Below, in pieces: positions 9,294 to 16,770 of a stretch of DNA of 64,000 bases (positions within the stretch are counted from its first letter, which is position 1; each line of letters opens with the position of its first letter). The position numbers and the translations under genes are program-made. The notes beneath the pieces are model-generated. The model saw only the letters and a program-made list of their open reading frames with translations, did not search any database and was not told the origin of the DNA. The DNA is from an uncultured Collinsella sp. GTDB taxonomy: Bacteria > Actinomycetota > Coriobacteriia > Coriobacteriales > Coriobacteriaceae. Location: the NCBI GenBank assembly GCA_900541235.1, contig UQIW01000001.1, positions 193,627 through 257,626 of the forward strand, written 5' to 3'.

Positions 9294-9468
9294 CACGTAA
9301 ACCACCTCACAATCGTAAATCCAGTTTAGCATCAAGCTATTGCACCAAAGACAGCAAGCCCCCCTTGATGAGTTGATGGTATCTGTTAAATGTCACGTAC
9401 GATTCACATCTGGTGGGTACCCTGATGGCTACATGAAACGAAGCAGATTTACACCGGGAGGACCCCGT

Positions 9469-10422
9469 ATGACAACCAAGTACACCGACGCGCCGCGCAC
9501 GCGCGTCATGACGCCGGCATCGCTCAACAACGGCGTGCACGAGAACCATTCCATCGGACAGACCATGGCCATCGCGCCCAAAAAGGGCCTGTTCGACGAC
9601 ATTTCCATTCCCCAGATCATCGCCGGCGCCGCGGCTGCCGCCACAAGCGTCGCGCTTGCTTCAAAGATCGGCATTGCCGGCTCGGTGATTGGTGCCGCTG
9701 TGAGCTCAGTCATCACTGTTGTGTCCTCGCAGGTCTATCGCCACTTTATCTCCGCCAGCGCCGAAGCAATCAAGGGCACGCATGCCGCTGTCGACTACCC
9801 TGCCGGCGCCTACGAGCCCGTTGAGCCCGATGTCGAGGAGCACCTAGGTGGCGCCGCGACCACGCAGGAGATGCGCCAGGTTGCGGGACGCGCGACCACG
9901 GCGCGCGTCGCCCCCAACAGCCTGCGCGCCAAGGCGGCGGCAGAGCGCAGCCAGACACAAAAGAAGGTCATCGTCTTCTCGATCGCCATCGCCATCGTCG
10001 CGGTCATCGCCTGCGCCGGCGCCATCCTTATCACCACTGCCGGTGAGGGTCTGGGCGAGCGTCCCGAGCCAATCCTGTCGTCGCGCACGACCGAGAGCGA
10101 TGCAAATGGCAACACTCAGCCGCAGGATCAGCAGGCACAGACGGACGACACGCAAGACAGTCCTACCTCTGCCAATTCGTCCTCGAACACCCGAAACCAA
10201 TCGCAGGGCACCGATTCCTCTATGGCCAACAGTGGCACGCCGTCCGGCACGACCGACTCAAGCCAAACGACTGACGGTTCACAGCCGAACACGGGAGGCC
10301 AGACGAGCGACACCACGTCGGGAACGGGCACGGCAGACAGTAACAACACCAACAGCTCGAGCGGAACCGCTTCCGGCACGGCATCTGACAACTCGAGCCA
10401 AGGCACGGCATCGGGCAACTAA
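9469..10422 (+). CDS. membrane protein with glycine-rich helices and Ser/Thr/Asn-rich tail
   Basis: 317-residue protein of unknown function. Residues about 45-85 form an Ala/Gly-rich hydrophobic stretch (IIAGAAAAATSVALASKIGI), followed by a charged linker. A strong transmembrane helix (VIVFSIAIAIVAVIACAGAI) lies near residues 165-185. The final 120 residues are low-complexity Ser, Thr, Asn, Gly and Gln, expected outside the cell. There is no signal peptide and no cell-wall sorting motif. The ATG follows GGGAGG; the 43-codon upstream extension has no ribosome site. It ends just before a strong terminator and is monocistronic. It may be a surface protein whose tail spans the wall, but nothing identifies a partner. 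Confidence 0.7.
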   Translation: MTTKYTDAPRTRVMTPASLNNGVHENHSIGQTMAIAPKKGLFDDISIPQIIAGAAAAATSVALASKIGIAGSVIGAAVSSVITVVSSQVYRHFISASAEAIKGTHAAVDYPAGAYEPVEPDVEEHLGGAATTQEMRQVAGRATTARVAPNSLRAKAAAERSQTQKKVIVFSIAIAIVAVIACAGAILITTAGEGLGERPEPILSSRTTESDANGNTQPQDQQAQTDDTQDSPTSANSSSNTRNQSQGTDSSMANSGTPSGTTDSSQTTDGSQPNTGGQTSDTTSGTGTADSNNTNSSSGTASGTASDNSSQGTASGN

Positions 10423-10457
10423 GCACGTTTGCCTCTCATAGATAACCGACCTGTACA

Positions 10458-10489
10458 ACGGGCGCGAATCGAAAGCGGTTCGCGCCCGT
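10458..10489 (+). terminator. intrinsic terminator
   Basis: Perfect 11-bp arms (10458-10468 and 10479-10489) follow the 317-residue membrane protein gene; the downstream T-run is short (GTTTG). Confidence 0.7.
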
Positions 10490-10562
10490 TTGCCTTGGGC
10501 GCCGCCATGGCGAACGCCATGCGATGGTAAGATGCTTTACATGTGTAAAGAGGAGATTTGCC

Positions 10563-11870
10563 ATGAGCAAGACAATAATTAGGCCCACGCTTTCGCTGGG
10601 CAACCACATCTATCTGTATCGCCTGCTGCGCGATGCGATTGGATGTGGCAAGCAAACGTTTATGACGCAGGTCGAGGAGGCGCTCGCCGCTGGCGACATG
10701 ACCGCTTATGACCTGGGCTTCGAGTCCACGCGCGAGTTGCTCGAGGAACTCGACGACTGCATTAAGCTGACCGTCTTTAAAGGCGGCCGCCTGTATGCCA
10801 CGGTCATCGCCAACGAGGCCTGGGATGCTGCGCTTGCCAAGGGCGAGGACAAGCCCAAGACCGCCAAGGGCGCCAAGCAGTCCTACAAAAAGAAAAAGCG
10901 CGGTGAGAAGGACCTCAAGGCCGTGCGCCCCAAGCACGTTAAGCGTCCCGAGCCCGAAGCCATGGTTGAAGCCGCGCCGGAACCCGAGCCCGAGACAGAG
11001 ATCGAAGTCGCTATTGAGGTAACGGCAGAAGCCGAAACCGAAATCGCCGCCACGACCGATCCCAAAGTCATATCCGAGCAGGAAGCCACTGTGGAGCTCA
11101 ACGAAGCGCCCAAGTCGACAACCGAAGAAGCCGCTGACCAACCCGAGCCGCCTGCGTTCCAAAACAGCGATGTCTTTGGCGACGAGGCCGAGGACGATCA
11201 GTCCGACGAGCCCACAGATCAAGACGCTACCGAGTCGGCGCCGGAACCCGAGACGCCGCAGCCCGCCATCTCGCTCACGGTCGTCTATGACCCCGAGAAT
11301 GCCAATGCCGGCATCACCACCATGGCATCCACGCCCATCGAGGCAAAGTCGAGCGTCGAGAATGAGAGCGCGACGCAGGTTGAGGTTGAAACTGAAGCTG
11401 CAGACGCGCCCGTCACCGTGAAGCCCGCAGATTCCACAATCAAGCCGAAGACGACGCTGGAGTTCGCACCCGTCATCGAATCCGTGCCCGCCTCTGCTTG
11501 CGACCAAATTCCCGCACCGGCACCGGCTTCGGTACTCGCAGAGGCCCCAACCCCCGCACCCGTAGCGCCCGCCATCCCCGAGGACTTCCCCGTCGATTTC
11601 GCAACCGAGGTCTTCTGCCCCGGCCCGCTTCTGCACCAGCTGTCGACCTATCTCCCCTACGGCGCCGATACCCTCGGCATTGTCGGCGAGTACTACTGGA
11701 TCGCCCGCGAGCGCGGTACCATCGAGGCCGCGCGAAACCGCGCAAGCTTCCCCCTGCGCTACACGCAGGACGGCGAGCGCCACGAGGTTGCCGTGCGCAT
11801 CCGCCGCAACACCACCGGCGGTCTCGGAGCCACCTGGACCATCGATAAAGTCGAAGAACCCGAGCAGTAA
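10563..11870 (+). CDS. acidic linker protein with LOTUS-like N-terminal domain
   Basis: 435-residue cytoplasmic-looking protein in three parts. Residues 1-95 (LYRLLRDAIGCGKQTFMTQVE to LTVFKGGRLYATVIANEAWD) resemble the small winged-helix LOTUS/OST-HTH fold proposed to bind RNA; this is a tentative match. Residues about 110-330 are a highly acidic, Pro/Glu/Thr/Ala-rich low-complexity linker following a Lys-rich patch. The last 100 residues (EDFPVDFATEVFCPGPLLHQ onward) form a compact second domain ending in a strand-rich RHEVAVRIRRN segment. The ATG follows AGAGGAG, a strong site. A terminator follows directly. The C-terminal domain is not recognised. If the N-terminal domain is LOTUS-like, an RNA-related role is possible. 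Confidence 0.6.
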   Translation: MSKTIIRPTLSLGNHIYLYRLLRDAIGCGKQTFMTQVEEALAAGDMTAYDLGFESTRELLEELDDCIKLTVFKGGRLYATVIANEAWDAALAKGEDKPKTAKGAKQSYKKKKRGEKDLKAVRPKHVKRPEPEAMVEAAPEPEPETEIEVAIEVTAEAETEIAATTDPKVISEQEATVELNEAPKSTTEEAADQPEPPAFQNSDVFGDEAEDDQSDEPTDQDATESAPEPETPQPAISLTVVYDPENANAGITTMASTPIEAKSSVENESATQVEVETEAADAPVTVKPADSTIKPKTTLEFAPVIESVPASACDQIPAPAPASVLAEAPTPAPVAPAIPEDFPVDFATEVFCPGPLLHQLSTYLPYGADTLGIVGEYYWIARERGTIEAARNRASFPLRYTQDGERHEVAVRIRRNTTGGLGATWTIDKVEEPEQ

Positions 11871-11874
11871 CGAC

Positions 11875-11913
11875 AAACGGCTCAAATCCAAATCAGGATT
11901 TGAGCCGTTTTTA
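11875..11913 (+). terminator. intrinsic terminator
   Basis: Perfect 15-bp arms (11875-11889 and 11896-11910) with a 6-base loop run into T5 on the plus strand, 5 bases after the acidic protein's stop. Confidence 0.9.
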
Positions 11914-11941
11914 TTTGTTGATGTTGCGTAACCAACAGCGA

Positions 11942-12041
11942 GCGGGCCGCAAGTGCCCCAGGTTGCCGTGAAAGAGGAGCGACGCGTACTTCGGTACGCG
12001 AGCGACGGCTTGAACGGCAAGATGGGGTGCTTGCGACCCGC
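11942..12041. repeat. 100-base imperfect palindrome with inner hairpins
   Basis: Outer arms of about 28 bases (11942-11969 and 12014-12041) pair with roughly five mismatches. The interior holds a second hairpin around GCGTACTTCGGTACGC. The element lies between convergent genes and encodes nothing obvious. It looks like a mobile palindromic element or a structured RNA rather than a terminator. Confidence 0.6.
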
Positions 12042-12054
12042 GCAGCGTCGAGCA

Positions 12055-12081
12055 GTTACGCGGTTTGGAAAACCGCGTAAC
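12055..12081 (-). terminator. perfect hairpin after ettA
   Basis: A perfect 12-bp stem (GTTACGCGGTTT and its complement) with a 3-base loop lies 4 bases past the ettA stop. There is no U-run, so it may stabilise the 3' end rather than act as a classical terminator. Confidence 0.45.
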
Positions 12082-12084
12082 GAT

Positions 12085-13764
12085 CTAGTCGCGCGTCAGC
12101 TTACGGTGGATACGATGCGGCTGGGCTGCGTCCTCGCCAAGGCGCTCGATGCGGTTGGCCTGATAGGCCTCGAAGTTGCCCTCAAACCAATACCAGTTGC
12201 CCGGATTCTCGTCGGTGCCCTCCCACGCTAGAATGTGCGTGGCGACGCGGTCCAGGAACATACGGTCGTGGCTAATGACCACCGAGCAGCCCGGGAACTC
12301 GAGCAGCGCCGCTTCGAGCGAGGACAGCGTCTCGACGTCGAGGTCATTCGTGGGCTCGTCGAGAAGCAGCAGGTTGCCGCCCTGCTTGAGCGTAAGCGCC
12401 AAGTTCAGACGGTTGCGCTCGCCACCGGAGAGTACGCCGGCGCGCTTCTGCTGGTCCTGGCCTTTAAAGCCAAAGCTCGCCACATAAGCACGGCTCGGAA
12501 CCTCGGTCTCACCGACCATCATGTGGTCCAGGCCATCCGAGACGACCTCCCACAGGTTCTTATCGGGGTCGATGCCGGAACGGTTCTGATCGACATAGGA
12601 GATCTTGACGGTCTCGCCCACCTCGAGCTCGCCCGAAGTCAGCGGCTCCAGGCCCACGATGGTCTTGAAGAGCGTAGTCTTGCCCACACCGTTGGGGCCG
12701 ATGACGCCCACGATGCCGTTACGCGGCAGGGTGAACGAAAGGTCGTCGATGAGCACACGGCCATCGAACTCCTTGTGCAGATGATGGGCCTCGAGCACCT
12801 TGTTGCCCAAACGCGGGCCCACAGGGATGCGGATGTCGGTCCAGTCGAGCTTCTGGCTTGCGCGGGCCTCGGCCTCCATCTCCTCGTAGCGAGCCAGACG
12901 GGCCTTGTTCTTTGCCTGGCGAGCCTTGGGCGAGCTGCGTACCCACTCGAGCTCGGCCTCCATGCGCTTGGCGAGCTTGGCGTCGCGGTTGCCCTGCGCC
13001 TCGATACGGGCGGCCTTGGTCTCCAGATACGTGGAGTAGTTGCCCTTGTAGGGATAAAGGTGACCGCGGTCGACCTCGCAGATCCACTCGGCAACGTTAT
13101 CCAGGAAGTAGCGATCGTGCGTGACGGCAAGCACCGCGCCCTGGTAGTTGTGCAGGAAGTGCTCGAGCCACAGGATCGACTCGGCGTCCAGGTGGTTCGT
13201 GGGCTCGTCGAGCAGCAGCAGGTCGGGAGCTTCGAGCAGCAGCTTGCACAGGGCCACGCGACGGCGCTCGCCGCCAGAGAGCACGTTGACCGGCATGTCG
13301 GAATCGGGCAGCTGCAGGGCGTCCATGGCCTGGCCGAGCTTGGAATCGATATCCCAGCCGTCGGCGGCGTCGATCTCGTCCTGGAGCTTTCCCATCTCGG
13401 CCATGAGGGCGTCCATGTCGCAATCCGGGTCGCACATCTCCTCGCCGATCTTGTTGAAGCGATCGACCTTGGCGATCATGTCGCCAAATGCCATGCGCAC
13501 GTTCTCGATGACGGTCTTGTCGTCGTCGAGCGGCGGCTCCTGCTGCAGGATACCCACGGTGTAGCCGGGGGTGAGCTTGGCATCGCCGTTGGAGACCTCC
13601 TCGATGCCGGCCATGATCTTGAGCAGGGTCGACTTGCCCATACCGTTGGGGCCCACGACGCCGATCTTGGCACCGGGGTAGAAGCTCAGGGTCACGTCGT
13701 CAAGGATCACCTTGTCGCCATGGGCCTTGCGAGCCTGATACATCTGATAAATGAACTCCGCCAC
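12085..13764 (-). CDS. ettA: ABC-F energy-dependent translational throttle protein EttA
   Basis: 559-residue soluble ATPase with two ABC cassettes and no membrane domain. It binds the ribosomal E-site and gates entry into elongation according to ATP/ADP. Cassette 1 has GPNGMGKST, LSGGERRRVALCKLLL and LLLLDEPTNHLD. Cassette 2 has GPNGVGKTT, LSGGERNRLNLALTL and LLLLDEPTNDLD. A charged linker and arm lie between them. The N-terminus FIYQMYQARKAHGDKVILDD and the length match EttA better than other ABC-F types. A GTG at 13764 with AGGAG 8 bases upstream gives the family-like start (M)AEFIYQM; an ATG two codons earlier is too near the ribosome site. A leader hairpin lies upstream. Confidence 0.9.
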   Translation of the reverse strand: MAEFIYQMYQARKAHGDKVILDDVTLSFYPGAKIGVVGPNGMGKSTLLKIMAGIEEVSNGDAKLTPGYTVGILQQEPPLDDDKTVIENVRMAFGDMIAKVDRFNKIGEEMCDPDCDMDALMAEMGKLQDEIDAADGWDIDSKLGQAMDALQLPDSDMPVNVLSGGERRRVALCKLLLEAPDLLLLDEPTNHLDAESILWLEHFLHNYQGAVLAVTHDRYFLDNVAEWICEVDRGHLYPYKGNYSTYLETKAARIEAQGNRDAKLAKRMEAELEWVRSSPKARQAKNKARLARYEEMEAEARASQKLDWTDIRIPVGPRLGNKVLEAHHLHKEFDGRVLIDDLSFTLPRNGIVGVIGPNGVGKTTLFKTIVGLEPLTSGELEVGETVKISYVDQNRSGIDPDKNLWEVVSDGLDHMMVGETEVPSRAYVASFGFKGQDQQKRAGVLSGGERNRLNLALTLKQGGNLLLLDEPTNDLDVETLSSLEAALLEFPGCSVVISHDRMFLDRVATHILAWEGTDENPGNWYWFEGNFEAYQANRIERLGEDAAQPHRIHRKLTRD

Positions 13765-13802
13765 AGTCATTTCTCCTTATCTAGCTGCGGAAATCTTCTC
13801 CC

Positions 13803-13830
13803 CCTCTCCGTTTTGGAAAAAGCGGAGAGG
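13803..13830 (-). promoter_or_regulatory. hairpin in the ettA leader
   Basis: CCTCTCCG and CGGAGAGG arms plus inner A/T pairs form a stem about 35 bases upstream of the ettA start. It may be a leader structure or a leftover terminator; there is no T-run. Confidence 0.35.
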
Positions 13831-13844
13831 CAGTTCGCGCGTTC

Positions 13845-13875
13845 TAATAAAAAGGGGCATGGTTGCCCACACCCC
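13845..13875 (-). terminator. terminator of the sdpRI-like operon
   Basis: A 9-bp stem (13854-13862 with 13867-13875, two wobble pairs) closed by a GCAA tetraloop is followed on the minus strand by T5ATT, about 65 bases past the SdpI-like stop. Confidence 0.85.
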
Positions 13876-13941
13876 CTAATACTACCTGGGAAAAGTCCCC
13901 CGGAACATACTATGAACTGCGTACGCTAGTTTTCCGCAACC

Positions 13942-14646
13942 TTAACGACCGGCTCGCTGCGATTTGCGCCACAACAGATACGAGTAGACGTAGACGGCTC
14001 CAACCGAACCAAACGCCAGAACCGCAATCACCGCGGCGACGACTTCACTCGAAAGCACGCTGCCTGCCACGCCCATCACAATCAGGCCAATACCTAGCAC
14101 CATAAAGCAGGCGCCGCCAAAACGCTGCGTACGGCGCCAGTTCTCGGGATCGGCAAGCGCCCAGGGTGTCTTGATACCGAGCGTATAGTTCTGCTTCACA
14201 CGCGGCAAGTAGTTGCCTACGCCGATGAACAGCAAACCGACAACACCGGAAATCAGCACGTTAACCGAACCGACCGCCGGCACCACGCCCCAGACCGTAA
14301 GCTCTCCCAGCCAGCTTATGGCGCACATGAACAAGGTGAAGGCGATTACGAAGCCCTGGTAGAACTTGCCCGAGGTTCGATATGCCTCACCTTTGGGGTC
14401 GATGCGCGGCACCACGCAGAACATTGCGAGAAGCGCCAGAGGCAGCACGCCGAGCGCGGAGGCCATCCAGCTAGGACCCCAACCGTCGACGGCGCCGTTC
14501 GCGCCCCAGTGCGTGGGAATCTGCGCAGGCAAGCTCGGCATCACCATGAGGTGCGCTACAACATTAATAGCGCAGACCACAACAAGCATGGCCCACACGC
14601 GCGACGATACCCCCGTGGCGTGAATGCCCTTGTTTTCGTTATTCAT
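13942..14646 (-). CDS. SdpI-like membrane protein (DUF1648/SdpI)
   Basis: 234-residue integral membrane protein with about six hydrophobic segments. The early LPAQIPTHWGANGAVDGWG is the DUF1648 signature. GNYLPRVKQNYTLGIKTPWALADPENWRRT is the SdpI-family loop. In Bacillus SdpI gives immunity to the SdpC toxin and relays signal to the repressor SdpR. Here the start ATG overlaps the upstream ArsR-type gene by 8 bases (ATGAATAA), as in sdpRI. No SdpC toxin, SdpA or SdpB gene is nearby, so it is an orphan immunity or envelope-stress pair. The ATG at 14646 has AAGG upstream and is favoured over a GTG three codons earlier. Confidence 0.85.
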   Translation of the reverse strand: MNNENKGIHATGVSSRVWAMLVVVCAINVVAHLMVMPSLPAQIPTHWGANGAVDGWGPSWMASALGVLPLALLAMFCVVPRIDPKGEAYRTSGKFYQGFVIAFTLFMCAISWLGELTVWGVVPAVGSVNVLISGVVGLLFIGVGNYLPRVKQNYTLGIKTPWALADPENWRRTQRFGGACFMVLGIGLIVMGVAGSVLSSEVVAAVIAVLAFGSVGAVYVYSYLLWRKSQRAGR

Positions 14647-14917
14647 CCTTATCACCTTCCGTGTTTGTAAAGCCCATAAACCAACCGATCAAGTCCTGCA
14701 TGACGGTGGTGTTTAAGCTGTATACGATGTTTTGGCCATGGCGCTCGTCGGTCACCAACCCGGCGTTTTTGAGCGTCGCCAAGTGATGGCTCAGCGACGG
14801 CTTACTGATATCGAAATGCTCGGCAAGCTCCCCCGCCGTGCAATTGCCCTCGCGCAGCAACTCCAAAATGCGCCGTCGCGTTGGATCGGCAAGCGCCTTA
14901 AAACCCTCTCCCGGCAT
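14639..14917 (-). CDS. ArsR/SdpR-family winged-helix repressor
   Basis: 92-residue DNA-binding protein: ALADPTRRRILELLREGNCT, then AGELAEHFDISKPSLSHHLA as the helix-turn-helix, then LKNAGLVTDERHGQNIVYSL as the wing. It lacks metal-binding Cys pairs, so it is of the SdpR type rather than a metal sensor. The ATG at 14917 has GAGGAGG 6 bases upstream. It is first in a two-gene operon with the SdpI-like protein. A palindrome overlapping the predicted -35 suggests autorepression. Confidence 0.85.
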   Translation of the reverse strand: MPGEGFKALADPTRRRILELLREGNCTAGELAEHFDISKPSLSHHLATLKNAGLVTDERHGQNIVYSLNTTVMQDLIGWFMGFTNTEGDKDE

Positions 14918-14951
14918 AAGACCTCCTCTCATCATCTCTCATGACGCGCAC

Positions 14952-14981
14952 ACTATACTCGATATTTAGATGTTTGTCTAA
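14952..14981 (-). promoter_or_regulatory. sdpR-like promoter with ArsR-type operator
   Basis: On the minus strand a TTAGAC -35 (14976-14981) and TATAGT -10 (14952-14957) are 18 bases apart. The inverted repeat TTAGA-N6-TCTAA (14966-14981) overlaps the -35, a likely repressor site. Confidence 0.55.
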
Positions 14982-15096
14982 CTGTCTAATCGCAATGCTT
15001 CAAACCACATCAAAGCAAACGCCATCGCAACCTATGGGCGATTACCTATAATGGCGATAGCTAAAACACGACCTGCTTCCCCATCGGAGGATATTT

Positions 15097-15894
15097 ATGA
15101 CCGAAACCACAGCCGCAACTCCCATCGAGACACGCGACACCAAGCTCGAGATCATCATGGGCCGCGAGGCACTCGATAAGCTCGCCGATGCTACGGTGTT
15201 GGTGCTCGGCTGCGGAGGCGTGGGCTCCAACTGCTGCGAGGCACTCGCCCGCGGCGGCATTGGTCATTTCGTCATTCTGGACAAGGACATCGTCGCGCCC
15301 AGCAATATCAATCGCCAGGCTATCGCCTTTCACAGCACCATCGGCAAGCGCAAGGTCGATGTTATGGAAGCCATGATCCACGACATCAATCCAGCCGCTA
15401 CCGTCATCAAGCGCACCGAATACCTGTTGAGCGACAATATCGACGAATTTTTCGCGCGCGTTTTGGAGCAGACAGACGGCAAGCTCGACTACGTCGTCGA
15501 CGCCATCGATACCATCTCGGCCAAGCTTACCATTGCCAAATATGCTCAGGACCACGACATTCGTCTGGTTAGCTCCATGGGCGGGGCCAACAAGCTCCAT
15601 CCCGAGTGCCTCCGCTTTGCCGACATTTTCGATACGGTACGTGACCCCATGAGCCGCATCATGCGCAAAGAATGTAAGAAGCGCGGAATCAAGAGCCTAC
15701 ATGTACTGTTTAGCTGCGAGGAATCGGTTAAGACACAGCCCCGCGACCCTTCCAATATCCACGAGCGTACCGAGCTAGGAACCGCCAGCTTTATGCCGCC
15801 CATCATGGGTCAGATGATTGCCGGCGAGGTTATCCGCCAGATCAGCGGCCGCGGCACCGAACGTGTACGCTCCGATGGCCAGCGCCTGGACTAG
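15097..15894 (+). CDS. tcdA: tRNA threonylcarbamoyladenosine dehydratase
   Basis: 265-residue ThiF/E1-like protein that converts t6A37 in ANN-decoding tRNAs to the cyclic ct6A form using ATP. The nucleotide-binding VLVLGCGGVGSNCCEALARG is at about residues 31-50. DKDIVAPSNINRQ carries the conserved Asp and the Asn-Arg that contact ATP. VDAIDTISAKL gives the second conserved Asp. These features, the length and the late FSCEE stretch match TcdA/CsdL, not ThiF or MoeB, because the MoeB zinc Cys pairs are absent. The ATG follows CGGAGG. A TatD-like gene begins 14 bases downstream, so the two may be co-transcribed. Confidence 0.88.
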   Translation: MTETTAATPIETRDTKLEIIMGREALDKLADATVLVLGCGGVGSNCCEALARGGIGHFVILDKDIVAPSNINRQAIAFHSTIGKRKVDVMEAMIHDINPAATVIKRTEYLLSDNIDEFFARVLEQTDGKLDYVVDAIDTISAKLTIAKYAQDHDIRLVSSMGGANKLHPECLRFADIFDTVRDPMSRIMRKECKKRGIKSLHVLFSCEESVKTQPRDPSNIHERTELGTASFMPPIMGQMIAGEVIRQISGRGTERVRSDGQRLD

Positions 15895-15908
15895 CGGAGC
15901 GCGCCGAG

Positions 15909-16691
15909 ATGGAGCCCCAGTTATTTGATGCACACTGCCATCTTGATTTAATGGCTCACCCGGGCGCCGTTGCCGATGAGGCAACGGCGCTGGGCTTGGC
16001 TCTATTTGATTGCGGCGTCGATCCACGCGGCTTCGCTAGCGCACATGGGCGAGCCCGTCGCCTTCCCACCGTCATCAAGGGCATCGGCCTCCATCCCTGG
16101 TGGCTCGCCGACGGCCGCTGCGGTCCTGCCGAAGTCAATCTGCTTTGCGAAGTTGCTGCCCAAGAGCGCTACATCGGCGAAGTCGGACTCGACTTTTCCG
16201 CGCGCTTTGCTGGAAGTGAGCCGCTACAAATACAGGCACTTGACCGGCTCTGCGATGCGCTCGTGCGGCATCCTCTTACCGGGCGCGTGATATCAATTCA
16301 CGCCGTTCGTTCAGCAGGAGCCGTACTGGACGTCCTCGAATCGCATGGACTACTCATCCCAAACCCCGACTCCCCCGCTATCATCTTCCACTGGTTTAGC
16401 GGTACTTCGGACGAACTCGTCCGCGCGCGAAACGCAGGCTGCTATTTTTCCGTGAACGAGCGTATGCTCGCCACCAAGCGCGGTCGCGAATATGCCCGAC
16501 AGATTCCACTCGGCCGTCTGCTGCTCGAGACCGATGCGCCGGCCGAACCAAACACAGAAACAAGCGCGCAGTCGCTCATCAGATCGCTCGCAAGGACCTC
16601 GATGCGCATTGCCTCACTCAAAAGCTGTGACGCAAAGCGCATCGAGTCGGTAGTTTTAGCAAATGCGCACTCCGTTTTTGACCTTCGCTAA
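15909..16691 (+). CDS. TatD-family metal-dependent hydrolase
   Basis: 260-residue TIM-barrel hydrolase of the TatD family, which includes 3'-exonucleases and D-aminoacyl-tRNA deacylases. Metal ligands are visible: DAHCHLD near residue 7, IGEVGLDF near 91, IHA near 132, FHWFSGT near 160 and LLETDAP at about 205. It is more diverged than standard TatD (HPWWLADG in place of the usual HP-H), so it may be the TatD paralogue that travels with other house-cleaning genes. It begins 14 bases after tcdA with GGAG about 10 bases upstream of the ATG. Substrate is not predictable. Confidence 0.8.
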   Translation: MEPQLFDAHCHLDLMAHPGAVADEATALGLALFDCGVDPRGFASAHGRARRLPTVIKGIGLHPWWLADGRCGPAEVNLLCEVAAQERYIGEVGLDFSARFAGSEPLQIQALDRLCDALVRHPLTGRVISIHAVRSAGAVLDVLESHGLLIPNPDSPAIIFHWFSGTSDELVRARNAGCYFSVNERMLATKRGREYARQIPLGRLLLETDAPAEPNTETSAQSLIRSLARTSMRIASLKSCDAKRIESVVLANAHSVFDLR

Positions 16692-16712
16692 CCCCTGTGG
16701 GCAAAAATGCCA

Positions 16713-16743
16713 AGGGACATGCGAATCGCACAACGCAGTCCCT
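16713..16743 (-). terminator. terminator of the FGGY-kinase operon
   Basis: AGGGAC-TGCG pairs with CGCA-GTCCCT (one bulge) and runs toward a T5 on the minus strand, 27 bases beyond the kinase stop. It also separates this operon from the convergent tatD gene. Confidence 0.6.
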
Positions 16744-16770
16744 ATTGGTAGGCAGTACAATTCGGCAGCA

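Noticed and set aside
11953..12231. short plus-strand frame after the acidic protein
   Set aside because: Falls inside a folded palindromic element and the end of ettA; no ribosome site.
12235..13929. 564-codon plus-strand open frame
   Set aside because: Antisense to ettA; low-complexity Leu/Val/Ala/His sequence without homology features.
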